Source: Spironucleus salmonicida
Lineage: Eukaryota; Fornicata; Diplomonadida; Hexamitidae
Length of the DNA: 64,000 bases
Direction: 5' to 3'
Assembly (NCBI GenBank): GCA_000497125.2
Contig: CM035316.1
Location: 200,001-264,000 of the forward strand
Shown one piece after another: positions 1-12,700 of the stretch. The notes under the pieces were generated by a model. It had not been told where the DNA came from and ran no database searches. It saw nothing but the letters and a program-made list of their open reading frames with translations. The first letter of the stretch is position 1. The number at the start of each line of letters is the position of its first letter. Made by a program: the position numbers and the translations under genes.

Positions 1-1623
1 TTATCGTTAGCTTGCGTTAATTGCCCAGATAACATGCCTTCAACGAAAGATAAGCTTGGGTGCTTAAATGCCAAATTATGCGCTGGCTGTGCCATGTAAA
101 ATTCTATTTGTACAATATCTGACTGTGTGAAGTGTCTTGAGGGGTAAGTAGCTAGTAATACTGGTGTTACCTGTGAGATTAGCGAGCAGTGTACCAAAAT
201 ATCACCCGTATGTGTTTCCTGCTCAAACAATACCTGTTTGCAATGTGATGTTGGAAGCTAGCTCGCCAATGGTCAGTGTATTGCTAGTGATTCTTGTTCA
301 GCGAAAGAAAACTGTATCTAGTGCTCAGCTTCCAACCCAGCTAATTGCATAGTATGCAAACTGTCTTTCCGATCCCGCTTCGGAACTTGTTTTCCTGCAG
401 AATGTTCTAGCGACTAAGATTGTATTAAAACTAACGGCGAGTGTGCATTTACGGTGTCTGGTGCTAAATTTGCTTGTTCCTGCTCTTTCAGCTCATAAAT
501 AAGTTCAACCTCGATCTGCCTTAACACACTGATATGCCAGTCTTGTTTCGATAAATAACAGGTTTGTAGCCAAAATAATGAGGGAAACGAATTAGGCTGT
601 ACTTAATGCCAGCCTGGATCATCATACTTCAACAAAAAATGTGTTCCAAATAATTGTGGAAGTTGCTCTGGAAATGCGATTTGTGAACTTGTAGATTTTA
701 AAACATTCGAGTGTGTACCATGTTAAATAGGGTAACTTGTGAGCAGTGATAGGACAAAATGCCTAGAAAACGCATGCCTAACAAACTGTAAGGCTATCAG
801 TACTGACTATGAGTGTGTTGAAGAGTTTGGGTCCTTCGCATGCGACTGTAAAATCGGATTCCGATATTCTAGGTAACAATAACGGTGTTTATAATCGACT
901 TGCTAAGAATGCCAGAATATCAACTCCACGCTATGCATTTTGAAGTAGAATAACACGTTTGGTTGTATTTGTGCTGATCAAAAAATGTTGTTTAGAGATA
1001 GTAAATGTATACCAAACTGCGAGATTATTAATGGAGTAAGCGCATTTTGCAATGAATAAGGCGTGTGTGGGTTAAATGGATAGTGTGTTTGTAATAATAA
1101 TCTCAATACTGAATAGAACTGCGCATCATGCGTAGAGGGGGCTTTTATTTTGGACGAAAAATGTATATCTCCGAGTTGTGGAACGTAGAGTCACTGTAAT
1201 GGAAGGGGCATTTGTGAAAAAGGTTTTTGCCGATGCCACTTTGGTTACATTGGCAGCGATTGCCAGCAATGCATACCGGGATTCATAGAGGTAGCTGGTG
1301 TTTGCGGCAGTCCAAGCTGCCAGATGGAAATAGGTTAATGCTCTGGAATGGGAAAGTGTTAGAATAGCATTTGCTAGTGTTTGAAGCAAAACCATGGGGT
1401 GGATTGTGAAGAATGCCATGAAGGGTTTATCAAAGCAATTGACGGAACCGTCGTTCATTGCATAAATCTTAAGAATGCAGTAATTGGAACTGGAGATATA
1501 TTAAGTATCCTCTTTGGCCTGGTACTTGCAGCTATAATAGTAGTATTTGGAGTTTTTTGGTTTAAAAAATGTAACCGCAGTAAGCGCTAGGATATGGTAG
1601 ATAATAGGAACATATTTATCTGA
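1..1623 (+). CDS. High-cysteine membrane protein, C-terminal part (5' end outside window)
   Basis: Frame 1 is open from the window edge to TGA at 1621, giving 540 residues with TAR read as Gln. Cysteine is very frequent, mostly as CxxC and CxC pairs spaced like EGF/laminin or Giardia VSP/HCMP modules. A clear EGF-like stretch lies at about residues 390-470 (motifs such as CNGRGIC and CRCHFGYIG). Near the C-terminus come GDILSILFGLVLAAIIVVFG (about 498-517), a transmembrane helix, then a short basic tail with KKCNRSKR. The topology is type I: ectodomain outside, small tail in the cytosol. Such proteins coat the surface of diplomonads, where they are involved in antigenic variation or host and environment contact; that role is inferred. 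The tail is not the Giardia CRGKA tail, so HCMP-like fits better than true VSP. GC content is higher than in most neighbours. The start and signal peptide are missing. Confidence 0.85.
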
Positions 1624-3975
1624 ATAATTTATTGCATTTGTTTAAATACCAGTATCTACGTGAAAAGTTGTTTTCATATTGAGTATTAATTGAGATTAAT
1701 ATTATTTAATATTACATAATAATATATACATGATAAATATAGAATTTAACATAAATAGACGGATCATATATTTATATATTCTTCTGTAATACAAATTTGG
1801 CTAAATATCTATTAAACAAACTTAATTCCTATTAATTTTCATATTTAACTCATTTTTTTAAATAGTAGTTAGTTTTGTATAGCTCTCTTTATAAAATAGG
1901 TTTTTAAGACCGAATTAGTTTTAAGTACTTCACGCGAAATAAATACGATTACGTAATATTTGATATTACTGTTGCGTCGTATAATTTTCTGGAGATCTCA
2001 CATGTTTGGCTTATATAAACGGTAGAAGGTTTACTCTAATTTGAAATACTTTTACATGAATTTTCTAAATTTTCAGTTGCGATTATCATTAACCTTGTAA
2101 ATTTATTACGATAAATTGACCCACAAACAAAAATAAGGGCACCGAAATTGTTAAAATTTTTTATACGTATACAAAATACGGAGTATTACAGATTTTTTGT
2201 CACTGGTTTTGATTTTACATGACGTAATTTAAATACAAGTAACAATTATTACATATCAGAATGTATTCGAAGTCATCTATGTATATTCAAGTCAATCAAT
2301 AATCTATATTTATTAGTAATCCTCTATATAACTTTATTTTTGATTTATTTTACAATAGAGATGTTAATATATTAAGTTGCCAATAGCGTACAAAATATAT
2401 GCATCCATGTTTATAATTAAACTATGCATGAAAAAAGCACTGACATAACATGATATGGTCAATATTTTTATAGTTACTATGGGTGCAACAGATAAAGTTA
2501 ATTATGCAATTACACTACAATGGTGATCCTGCCTGATTGTAATAAGAACACAGATTAAATTTCTAGTATTACTGGGATTTCATATATTAACAGGGAACCA
2601 CAAATCACGTACTATCCAACATATGTTTCATATAAAGATAGGTATTCTAGATTTTTATAGAAACGATTATATAGCTAGTAAATTATTTGGTAAATTATAT
2701 GATTATAGTTTATACTTACCACAGAAGCGTGTCATAGTAATTTTATATGTAATACGATAAAAGTAGAGAGTGGATTTTTAGAACTAAAGGTCTATTAATG
2801 TTTAGTCATACAAGTACTATTTTGACTTGAATATCACTCATTATATATAATCATAGGAATACAGAATGCAAACTGTGAGGATACGGCAATACAATATATA
2901 CAATCTTATTTTCCCTCTATATATATCGTTTATTAATTTCGATTGGATATTTAGCTATATAATATATATATTACATTTAAACCCCTGTTTGTAATAATAA
3001 AAAGGGTATTTTTGATTAATTTGATAAGATAGCTTATTTATTATACATAATTATATTATCGGGTCCATCTACGTTCATTCCAATTTAATTATTCAATACC
3101 TTATCTCATTAGAGCTATTAAAGATGAATCATTGTTTCCATCGATATCTGAATCGTGATTAATGAATTTTCAAGCCCAGGTATTCATATTTATGCGCTAG
3201 GTCCGATTATAGTTAGCTGATTCCACACATATAATGGAAGCAAGTTGGAGGTGTTGAACTTGTTATGATGTACATCGAATATGTGCTCAGTGAGATTTGT
3301 GCATGTGATAGAATCTAAAGAAACTACCATGCACGTCCAAAGGTCTATTATGAATTTAAAATATATTAAGGCCGTACCTTAAATACCTGAAATACCAAGG
3401 CTAGGCTTGGTAGCCAAAGATTCTATTTCTTTCAATTTCATTTATGTATGGAAAATCTATTTATCAATACACATATATAAGTCTGCCTGATAGCAGGTAA
3501 TGATTATACCAGATAATACACATTGGATATAAATGCTAGCAATGCTACTATACAGTTGCTATTATGGAACACTATAATATTTATTACTAATAGTTCTGGC
3601 AGAGCCTGGATGCAATGCCGGCCGATATGATACGATTTTTTCTACACTAATACATCATGTTAGCCGTAAGTCTTCCTAGATCATATGTTAATTTTATGAT
3701 CCATATTCTATTGTGTAAGGAAATCATAAAGTACGCTTTCCGTCTGTTTTACAAATACGTATGCACAATATATTAAGGCTCTAGCCTGGTCGGAAAATCC
3801 GCACTTTCTTAGTGGAGTGGGGTTTGACTTGAGTTTTGGCTTGCCCCTGTTTATATTCGATATAATACTGAAGTTTTTCTAGATTTTTAATACAAAATAA
3901 TTAGTATTATCGTATAGTATTCCTACTTCCCGTTGCGCAAATTTAGGCGCAAAATCCAAAAATTCCCTTCCTTCA
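1624..3975. other. Gene-poor intergenic stretch of 2.35 kb
   Basis: No convincing gene was found on either strand between the surface-protein gene and alpha-tubulin. The sequence is AT-rich in 1650-3050 and somewhat more mixed in 3060-3900. An open frame of about 75 codons runs from roughly 3163 to 3390 but has no recognisable features. Palindromes with a TACGTA core occur at 1948-1957, 2163-2170 and 3755-3762. This is much the largest gap in a window where most gaps are under 100 nt. Confidence 0.6.
3925..3975 (+). promoter_or_regulatory. Putative alpha-tubulin promoter/initiator region
   Basis: The 50 bases before the tubulin ATG hold a near-direct repeat, GCGCAAATTTAG then GCGCAAAATCC, followed by AAAAATTCCC. 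Diplomonad promoters are short and A-rich just upstream of the ATG. The assignment rests on position and the repeat only. Confidence 0.3.
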
Positions 3976-5334
3976 ATGAGGGAAGTAATCAATCTCCACT
4001 GCGGTTAAGCTGGTGTCCAAATGGGTAACTCCTGCTGGGAACTCTTCTGCCTTGAACACGGTATCCACCAGGACGGCTAGATGCCTTCTGACAAGTCCAT
4101 CGGTGTCGCCGAAGACTCTTTCAACACCTTCTTCTCTGAGACTGGTGCTGGTAAGCACGTACCCCGTTGCGTTTACATCGATCTCGAGCCCACCGTCGTA
4201 GACGAAGTTCGTGCCGGTGCTTATAGACAGATCTATCACCCTGAGTAGCTCATCTCCGGTAAGGAAGACGCAGCTAACAACTATGCCCGTGGTCACTACA
4301 CCGTTGGTAAGGAAGTCGTCGACCTCGTCCTCGACAGACTCAGAAAGCTCGCTGACGACTGTTCCGGTCTCCAGGGCTTCATGCTCCACCACTCTTTCGG
4401 TGGTGGTACTGGTTCTGGTCTCGGCTCTCTCATCTTAGAGAGACTCTCTGTTGATTATGGTCGCAAAACCAAGCTCGAGTTCGTCATTTATCCTTCTCTC
4501 TCCATTGCCGTCTCAGTAGTTGAACCTTACAACACTGTTCTCGCTGCCCATTGCATGCTTGAACACTCCGACTGTGCCTTCATGATTGATAACGAAGCCA
4601 TGTATGATATCTGCCATCGTAACCTCGACATCGAGCGTTGCACCTATACCAACATCAACAGAATCGTTGCCCAGATGATCTCTGGTATGACTGCTTCTCT
4701 CCGTTTTGACGGTGCCCTCAACGTTGATCTTACTGAGTTCTAGACCAACTTAGTACCTTATCCTCGTGTCCATTTCCCATTCTGCTCTTATGCTCCCCTC
4801 GTTTCTTCCGAGAAGGCTTATCACGAGAAGCTCACCGTTGCTGAAATCACCAACTCTGTTTTCGAGCCCGCAAACATGATGGTTAAGTGCGATCCCAGAC
4901 ATGGTAAGTACATGGCATGCTGCATGATGTACAGAGGTGACGTCGTTCCCAAGGATGTCAACGCTGCTATTGCCGTCATCAAGACCAAGCGTACCATCCA
5001 GTTTGTTGACTGGTGCCCTACTGGTTTCAAGGTTGGTATCAACTATCAGCCACCCACCGTTATCCCTGGTGGTGATCTTGCCAAGGTTCAGCGTGCTGTC
5101 CTCATGATCTCCAACTCTACTGCTATTGCCGAAGTCTGGTCCAGAACGGATCATAACTTTGACCTCATGTATGCAAAGCGTGCTTTCGTACATTGGTATG
5201 TTGGTGAAGGTATGGAAGAAGGTGAATTCTCTGAAGCCCGTGAAGATCTCGCATCTCTCGAGAAGGATTATGAAGAAATCGGCCAGGATACCGTTGCTGA
5301 CGGTGAAGGCGAAGGTGGTGAAGAAGACTACTGA
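3976..5334 (+). CDS. Alpha-tubulin
   Basis: The 452-residue protein matches alpha-tubulin from end to end. It starts [15 protein letters not shown], carries the tubulin signature GGGTGSG near residue 144, and ends in an acidic tail with terminal EEDY. It forms the alpha/beta dimer of flagellar axonemes and cytoplasmic microtubules. The segment DGQMPSDK places Lys at residue 40, the acetylation site of axonemal alpha-tubulin, and the last residue is Tyr, so detyrosination is possible. Four glutamines are written TAA or TAG (in GQAGVQ, DGQMPSDK, PEQLISG and EFQTN), all at conserved Gln sites, while nine others are CAG or CAA. There are no introns. GC content is far above the neighbours, as expected for a highly expressed gene. 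The stop is TGA, followed by T-rich sequence. Confidence 0.98.
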
Positions 5335-5794
5335 TCGATCACTTCTTTTTATTTATAATTTTCTCTTAACTTTTTTAATAATAGTGTGCACTTTATAAAT
5401 ACCTTAGAGAATAGCGAGATGTACAATACTTCTTATCAATTATATATATGATATGAAATAAGTTACAGTTTGATTTGTATCAAACTATCAAGCAAGGTTG
5501 ATGATTATCTACTTTGTATTAAGGTACCAATTTCAATCGTGGAATAACTAAGAAGTCAATATACTTTTATTGGGCTGACTAATAAATAAACTTTGATGTT
5601 TATTTACTGATGATAGTCATTATAATGAACAATATATTCTTAATTATAATAAAAATATAACTTTAGAAGCAAAATCTTTAAATAAATGTGTCATAGAATT
5701 TCAACTAAAGAAATGATAGAAGTCTCTGAAACCATTCCATAATATAATACTACATAAATGAGAACAAATATAAAACAAATATTATTTAATTTAT
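5335..5794. other. Intergenic, convergent 3' ends
   Basis: AT-rich sequence between the tubulin stop (plus) and the stop of the small minus-strand gene. Nothing was recognised in it. At 460 nt it is long for a convergent gap here, where others are 5-13 nt. Confidence 0.6.
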
Positions 5795-6172
5795 TCATTT
5801 CAACTTCCTCATTCCTTCTTTTTTCTGTTTGTGGAGTTACTCTAGTAATGTGATATTCTTATCTTTGCATTAAGATTCAAGTACTCTAGCTGCTAGTGCA
5901 GCCCTTCCTCTATTGTTCATTTCAGGAATCGTAGGAGCCTATTTACGCTCCTTTGCACCACCAACTTCTAATGCCTCACCATCAGCATCAACAAAATCTA
6001 TACCTGTTTTCTTTGCGTTTTCAAGCATTTTTGCATAAGAATTCTTGAGGTTCATAAGTATTTATTTTGCTTTTTCGGTTATCTCAATACCTGTAATTCG
6101 CTGATCAAAACCAGCAATATAACCTACGGCGACACCTATGCCAGAGTCTATGAAATAATCTGATTCTGCCAT
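5795..6172 (-). CDS. Small hypothetical protein, 125 aa
   Basis: From ATG at 6172 to TGA at 5795 the frame reads MAESDYFIDSGIGVAVGYIA, a short loop with GFDQRITG, then a long charged helical part (EITEKAKQILMNLKNSYAKM) and a basic C-terminus (LHKQKKEGMRKLK). Three Gln are TAR codons. The balance of charged residues supports a real protein, but the family was not recognised. The frame stays open upstream to an earlier ATG near 6340. That extension would be an odd Pro/Leu-rich stretch, so the MAESD start is preferred. Codon use is closer to the tubulin-like set than to the giant genes, which hints at fair expression. Confidence 0.7.
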
Positions 6173-6710
6173 AATTTGAGGCGGAATGATTTCTATCAAA
6201 TTCAAAAAAGTTAAAACGGCTTAAGTTGGAGGGAGGAGAATTGGGAGAATAGATGGAGTGAAGTGAGGAAGGAATACATCAAGGAGGGGTTATAAAGACG
6301 ATTACACAAATAATGTGGCAGATTACTGAGGATTTAGCATACGGAGGCACGCATCTAGAAGTTCTTTTTGATCGAAATTCTATAGTTCTTAGAAAACTTC
6401 TGGTTCGGGAATATCTGTTTTAATAGAATGAAAATGATACGTAAAAACTGCACATATCGATTTTGTGCGCTTTGAAAAAATTTCAGCTTAATCATCACCT
6501 TTTTCTATGATGGGAATCAGTCTGAAAACATCATCTTATTTTGCATGCTATTTTATATCAGTGAGCTATTTGGATTTGCGAGCAGGAGATACGTGATAGC
6601 TGCTTTCAGAGTCTTATTAAGATGAGAAAGAAGACATTCCTGAAGTGAAGTGAAAAATATATATACTAGTAAATACATAATACTTAATATTAGAATTTGA
6701 ATAATTAAAA
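6173..6710. other. Intergenic with a purine-rich tract
   Basis: This 538-nt gap lies between two minus-strand genes. Around 6228-6295 the plus strand is strongly G/A-rich (pyrimidine-rich on the coding strand of both flanking genes), which stands out from the AT background. It may be the promoter or 5' leader of the 5795-6172 gene. No RNA gene was recognised. Confidence 0.4.
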
Positions 6711-9700
6711 TCATTTGTAGGCTTCTGTAAGAAGCCAATCATAGATTTCATCTGCTGATAATATTTATTTGACTTGATCAAATGCAAACTATTTATTTTA
6801 CTCTGAAAATTTTAATATAACTTTAAAATAATAAGCTCCAAATTCAAGAACTTTATTTTCGTCTTAATTCCTCAAAATGCTAAACGAGTTGGTAATAGAA
6901 TCTAATAATATAATTTCTGGAAGTTTACTTATTGCTAATATTAATTTAGGCAAATCGTCACATTAAAGAGTGATGCTCTTAAAGTAGTTCGATGTGCCAT
7001 CTATTTCATGTTGAGTAATAAAATCAATAAACTCCCAATCTAAGATTTGCTTATTAGTGCAGTATTTAATTACTGCCTCTTAGATATAAGAATTTTCTAC
7101 CTGTATTAATTCTAAATAATTTATCTTAATAGACATATATTATGCTAGGTGGATACTTGCTATAATGTTAAGTTGACTTGAGCCAAGTTAATTAATAATT
7201 ATATTTTTTCTAGATTCTAAAAAGTTAAGAATTAGCTTCTGTTCTTTTTATAGCGATACAATTTCTACGTCTTTTATTTAAAAATTGACATAGTTAAAAT
7301 ATGTCAATTTTTGTAAAGATAATGACCTCCATAGTAATTCTGCAACTGCAAAATAGAAATTAGCAGATTATGTAAACATTTAATTGAATATACTAAGATC
7401 TTTATATTTTGTTAACAATAACAAAAATGTTTCGGCTATTAATTAACGCAGGTCATTAGACACCACTCCGCTGGCTCCTTATATCATTGCTACAAATGCT
7501 ATTTATTAATTTTAAAATTATGCATCAAATAATGATGTAGTTAACATCATTTTAATAATATTTAAGGCCATTATCTTGGTATCCATATTTTCAGCTTCTA
7601 CAGTAAGTTTTATGAGTCCTTTTAATTTATTTTACACCTAATTTTCTTTCTGCATTAAAAATATCATGTAATTAAAAAGAAGAACAGATAAAATATTTCT
7701 GATTTATGTACTTCTTTGGTTTGCTAATTTAAATATCGAAAAATTTAAATAGAAGTCACAAGCTTCAATTAAAGATACCGTGAAGTCAGCCATATACGTT
7801 TAAATAAAATAATCCACTATTTGAAATGGTTCATATAAATTATTTTCTTAAATTTTTGTTTAAATTATTGCAGCTTTCAAAATTTTATCCTTTATTTGAA
7901 CACTTAAATTATCTTATCGTAATACAAATTTTATCAAAAATTCATATATATTTTTTTAAATATTTAGTTCAGTAATGAAATTCAATTAGTTAATAGATTA
8001 TGTAATAAACTAATTTGATAATGGTAAATTTCTATTACTAATTTTGAGGTGTTTATCCATACCAATGATAATTTAATATACAATGCTTAGTACCTTATCG
8101 CTATTAGAATATATAGCTAAATCTAAGATAGATAATACATATTAAAGGTGTTCTTCATTATCTAAAATGTAATTGTTTGTTTATTTCTTTTCTTGAGCTA
8201 AAGTAATACTATCATATTACAAATAAGATAATAAGAGTTTATTCTCATTGTCAGTAATAGAATTATCTCTAATATTTATATGATGAACTATAAGTGATAC
8301 AGATATAAAAATACACATGTTAATATCATAACTTATATTATTAACTTATGCCAATTTGACTCTATTAACGGCTACTTAATCAGTATCTAATAATTAGTGC
8401 GCATTTCTATATTGTACTACTTTTTCCTACGTTGTCAAGCTGCTATTTGTTAAAATTTCATTCTATCTATTCCTAAATGACTAAATTGACTATGGTTTTT
8501 ATAAGCAATATGAACATTTCGTATCATCGTTTAAATATTAGACTAAATCTAATATTTCATCTGTTTCAACAGATGAATTTTATTATAACCCTCTAATAAT
8601 GGCTTCAATCATTTATACATAAATATTTTTGTAATTAATTGCCTTTAATATAAGGGGAAATATAATTTTCTGTAATAGTAGGCCTTAGTTGTTTGAATAA
8701 GTAACGGTTGAGATAAGAAGTTATATTAACTTATAAACATTGTCTAACTTAACAAATCTGAAAAATAACTCAGAGTTAAGCAAAGTCTAAGCCGATGAAA
8801 ATAAATTTGTTTCAATAGACTAAATAATTAAAGCTATTGCTTTTTCAGTTAATATATTTCTTACGATTATTGTATTTTTTTGTTTTTATGACTTAGCAAA
8901 ATTAAATCTATCTTTAAATTAAACTTCAAGACTAGGTTTTGTTTATTCATATTTAGCTAGCTACAAATCTTCTTGACTATATATACAAAGTTGTTGAACA
9001 AGGTCATAAATAGTATTCGTCATATAAAATACTTTAAATACATCATTAATATAATGTTACAGCAGTAAATTAATAGAATATTCTAATGAAGAAACACCAC
9101 AATACTTAACTATGATTTTTAGGCTTTCTACAGCTAAGCTTCTAACTTCAATTTCTTTTTAAACAACATTTTTCAGCAAAATAGATTAAATTTAACTTAA
9201 CTTTTAAAATATCTATTACTTTGGTAAAGTCGAGATAATACTAATTAAACATTAAAAAATATTAATATCATATTAGCTCGAAGATAATATTTATAAAAGA
9301 TTCGTCTAACCAGACGAAAACCCTAAAAGTAGTACAATTTTATCTTAAACAGAATGTATAAAGAGATACAATTACTCTTTAGTAAAGTCATAATATTTTC
9401 TTTCTAATTCGTTCAGATTGGTTAAGTTAAATTAATATTTGTCTGAGAATCGAAATACTTATATAATAGAAAGCAATATATTTGCAAGTTGATTATTTTT
9501 ATTTGAGATAAGGTAATCAGCAACACAATTAATTAAAGTAAAATATTATGTAATTTCAGAAGCTTTCGCTATAAAACCAAAGAACTATTTAATAGTAGAA
9601 AATTTAGTAACTTTATTACTGATAACATAATTAAGAGTCAACGGGACAAGTATTTCTGTCATAAATTTAGTTCCATAAAATCCTACAGTAAAAAGCTACT

Positions 9701-12700
9701 ATTCAGTAGAAAGAATAATTACAAGATGCTCTAAATACGAAATCATTTTCTTTTCTGTTGACATATTACAAGTATTCAGTAGATCCAATCCAATTTTTAC
9801 ATCCTACTCATTTATTAAATCTTTATTAATGGCTTTTAATAAAACTAAGCAATTAGTAAGTTTATGATTATTCTAAAAATTACTTTACAGATGAGTAGAA
9901 ATAAAATTTATTAAATTAGTATAAAATTAATGACAAGAGCATTTTTCTATTATTAACATAATCTATACATTTTAATAAAGCTAAATAGTAATGCAATAAT
10001 TGAAGAAAATTTTTTATAATAGTACATCATTATAAACTAACTCTTCTAAAATATCAATATTAATATTAGGTTAAATAGTAACTAGTTAATTTAATATTAA
10101 ATAAATATTATTTTAAGTACTTTTATAATATTATATAAATATCTCTCCATAAAAACTAGATAAATTTACAAATGGTGTAACAATATCTAAAAAATTAACG
10201 CTGATATTAATAGATAGGTATTAAGCAATTCTTGAAACTATATCTCCCTTAGTTTAAAAATTCTTATGAATAACTAAAAGTCCTGATATAATGCTATCAT
10301 TTGGTGGAACAATATTAATTAATTAAATTAAATGCTTTGCCTATTATTCTGTAATAGAGGATGCCTTTTTAATCTCAGCATTAACTTTATATACAAGTTT
10401 ACTCATAACTAAGTCATTTATCTCAAATTATTCTAAATAGTTAAATATTTAAGTAGAATAATTATAATATCCTTAAATTAAAGGAAGCAAAAAATTAATA
10501 TTAAATTATACGAACTGTTTTAATTAGTTATAATATGGGATAATATTTTACATTAAATATTCGACAGATTATTTACCTTGTTACTATGTTATTAAATGAT
10601 GTATAAATACATTTAACATCTCTAAATCAGGATATTATTCATTTAATTTTATTTATTAGAACAAATTATCTTCTTAAATTTCAAAAATAGTAAACAATAT
10701 TATGTTACAAGACCCAGTTATAGCAAAATTAAGGCACTCTTTTAAACTATTTAGTGCCAATTCCTCGATTTCTACTTTCAGCCTATTCTCACAATATAAA
10801 ATAATACTGTACATAAGCTTTAAAATGCAACAGTCTACCTCAATCGATGAGGTTGATTATCTAATTGCTGAGTAAGTTCTTAAAAACGAGTGAATTTTCC
10901 TTAGGTTAATGTTTTCAAGCAATTAAATTATTTTATTATTATCATTTTATACGATGAAATTGTATAAATCCAAGCAACCAAACAAATTTTTAAAGACGGC
11001 TAATAACTATCCATTAAAAAATATATGCTAGTCACCCTTTTACAATTTTTCGATGACGAATTATTAAACACGGCGTTTACGTATATATTCCTTTCCGACT
11101 TTGCCAACACATGCTTATCCGACGCCTGTGATACTCTGGCTTTTAGAACTACGAGTAGCCCGTGAAATTAGCAAAGACATAATTATCTACTTACAATTTT
11201 GCTCTTAAAGTTTTCCAATTACTACTTTTCCACCATAATCAAATTCCTACTCACCTTTCTATAAAATAGTGCAGATTTTATAAAACTCGTTAAAATCTGC
11301 ATAGTTATTATTGACTTAATTGCTAGAATACTCTTGATCTGATCCACCAAAAAAAGTTTATAAAAGTTGATCTCCACATGTTTGTAAATTGATTAACCTA
11401 GCTAAGTGGAAAGGAAGTGGATTTTTTGTTATGACACAACAAGCAAAAATAATTTCTGGGAGAACTGGTTCAACAGCTGCAAATTATGCTATGAATATTA
11501 GATTTTCTATATAAATTGTATCTGGGGATGCTAATATTGCATACATAATAAATTATAAATGATGAATATTAATGATGTCATCGTTTAAAAGTTGTGCTAT
11601 AAATTGTGTTAATATGCTTTATATGATCAATTAAGGCCCTATGAACAAAAATTTTGTTGACTTGCTCCAAAATGATAGTTAAAGATTTTTCCTAACTTGT
11701 TATATGTTTAGAGATAGGTATGCATTTACTTAAAATTATGAAGCAAACTTTATTCCGAATTTTTAATAATTTTCTGTGAAAATTTGGATTTTCGATGTTT
11801 TTAAGGACACGCTGAAGTTTGCAATGATATTTTAGTCTTAGGTTTGTACTAATTCTGTGTTGAGTGTAATAAGGGCCTATTTTTCTTTACTTACATGATT
11901 AATAATACGTTCATCGTGGAATTCTTTATATATAGATTAGTTTTAGTTGCTTAATTGTTATTTGTTCTCGAATTCTTCAAGATCAATAGTTTCAAAATTT
12001 ATTTTATTATCAATGAGAATTTGTGGAAGTTTTGACCAAGAAATTACTTATATCATATCATTTTTATATTATGAATACAAAACTTGAAGCAATTATGAAA
12101 TATTTTATTGAATAATTCCATTTCTCTAGAATATAAATCCATATGACATACCAATTAATAAATAGCGTTATATATGATCAAATTAGTTCTATTTTACTGC
12201 TATTTAAATCTTTACCTGAATATCTTTGAATAATAACATATCTTGTGTGTTAAAAATATTTTTAAACAGTTAAAATATTTAGCAAGGATAAATTTTAGAA
12301 ATTATATCTATCATTTTAGCTCGGATTCTAGTGTATTTGGAAGTTAATTTTTCTATAACAGCTTCGAGAATCTGTTAATCATTTAATAATTTAATTATAT
12401 GATTGAGATCATCTTATGTCGTTAGGTTATTTTCGATGACCTATGCGGCTATTGTAAACTATGTAGGGTCATTATTATTTAGTAAGCTTATAAATTAACT
12501 AATAATATTATCAAAATCTATGATAGATAAAATATTTGTTTTTTAAATATCTTAAAAGGTTTCTTACGTTATCTAAATGTTTTATGTAGCAATAAATAGT
12601 AGTTCTAATTGAGATTCATCTTCGTTAGTACTAATAGATCTCAAGCATTAATTAACAAATTCTGAGGGTATTTACTAATCTAGATAATAAGAAGCAATAA

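Noticed and set aside
3163-3390. Plus-strand open frame of about 75 codons in the long gap
   Set aside because: No start context, no recognisable pattern and unusual composition; could be chance.
4211-4438. Additional ORFs on both strands within the tubulin region
   Set aside because: All overlap alpha-tubulin in other frames and arise from its GC-rich codons.
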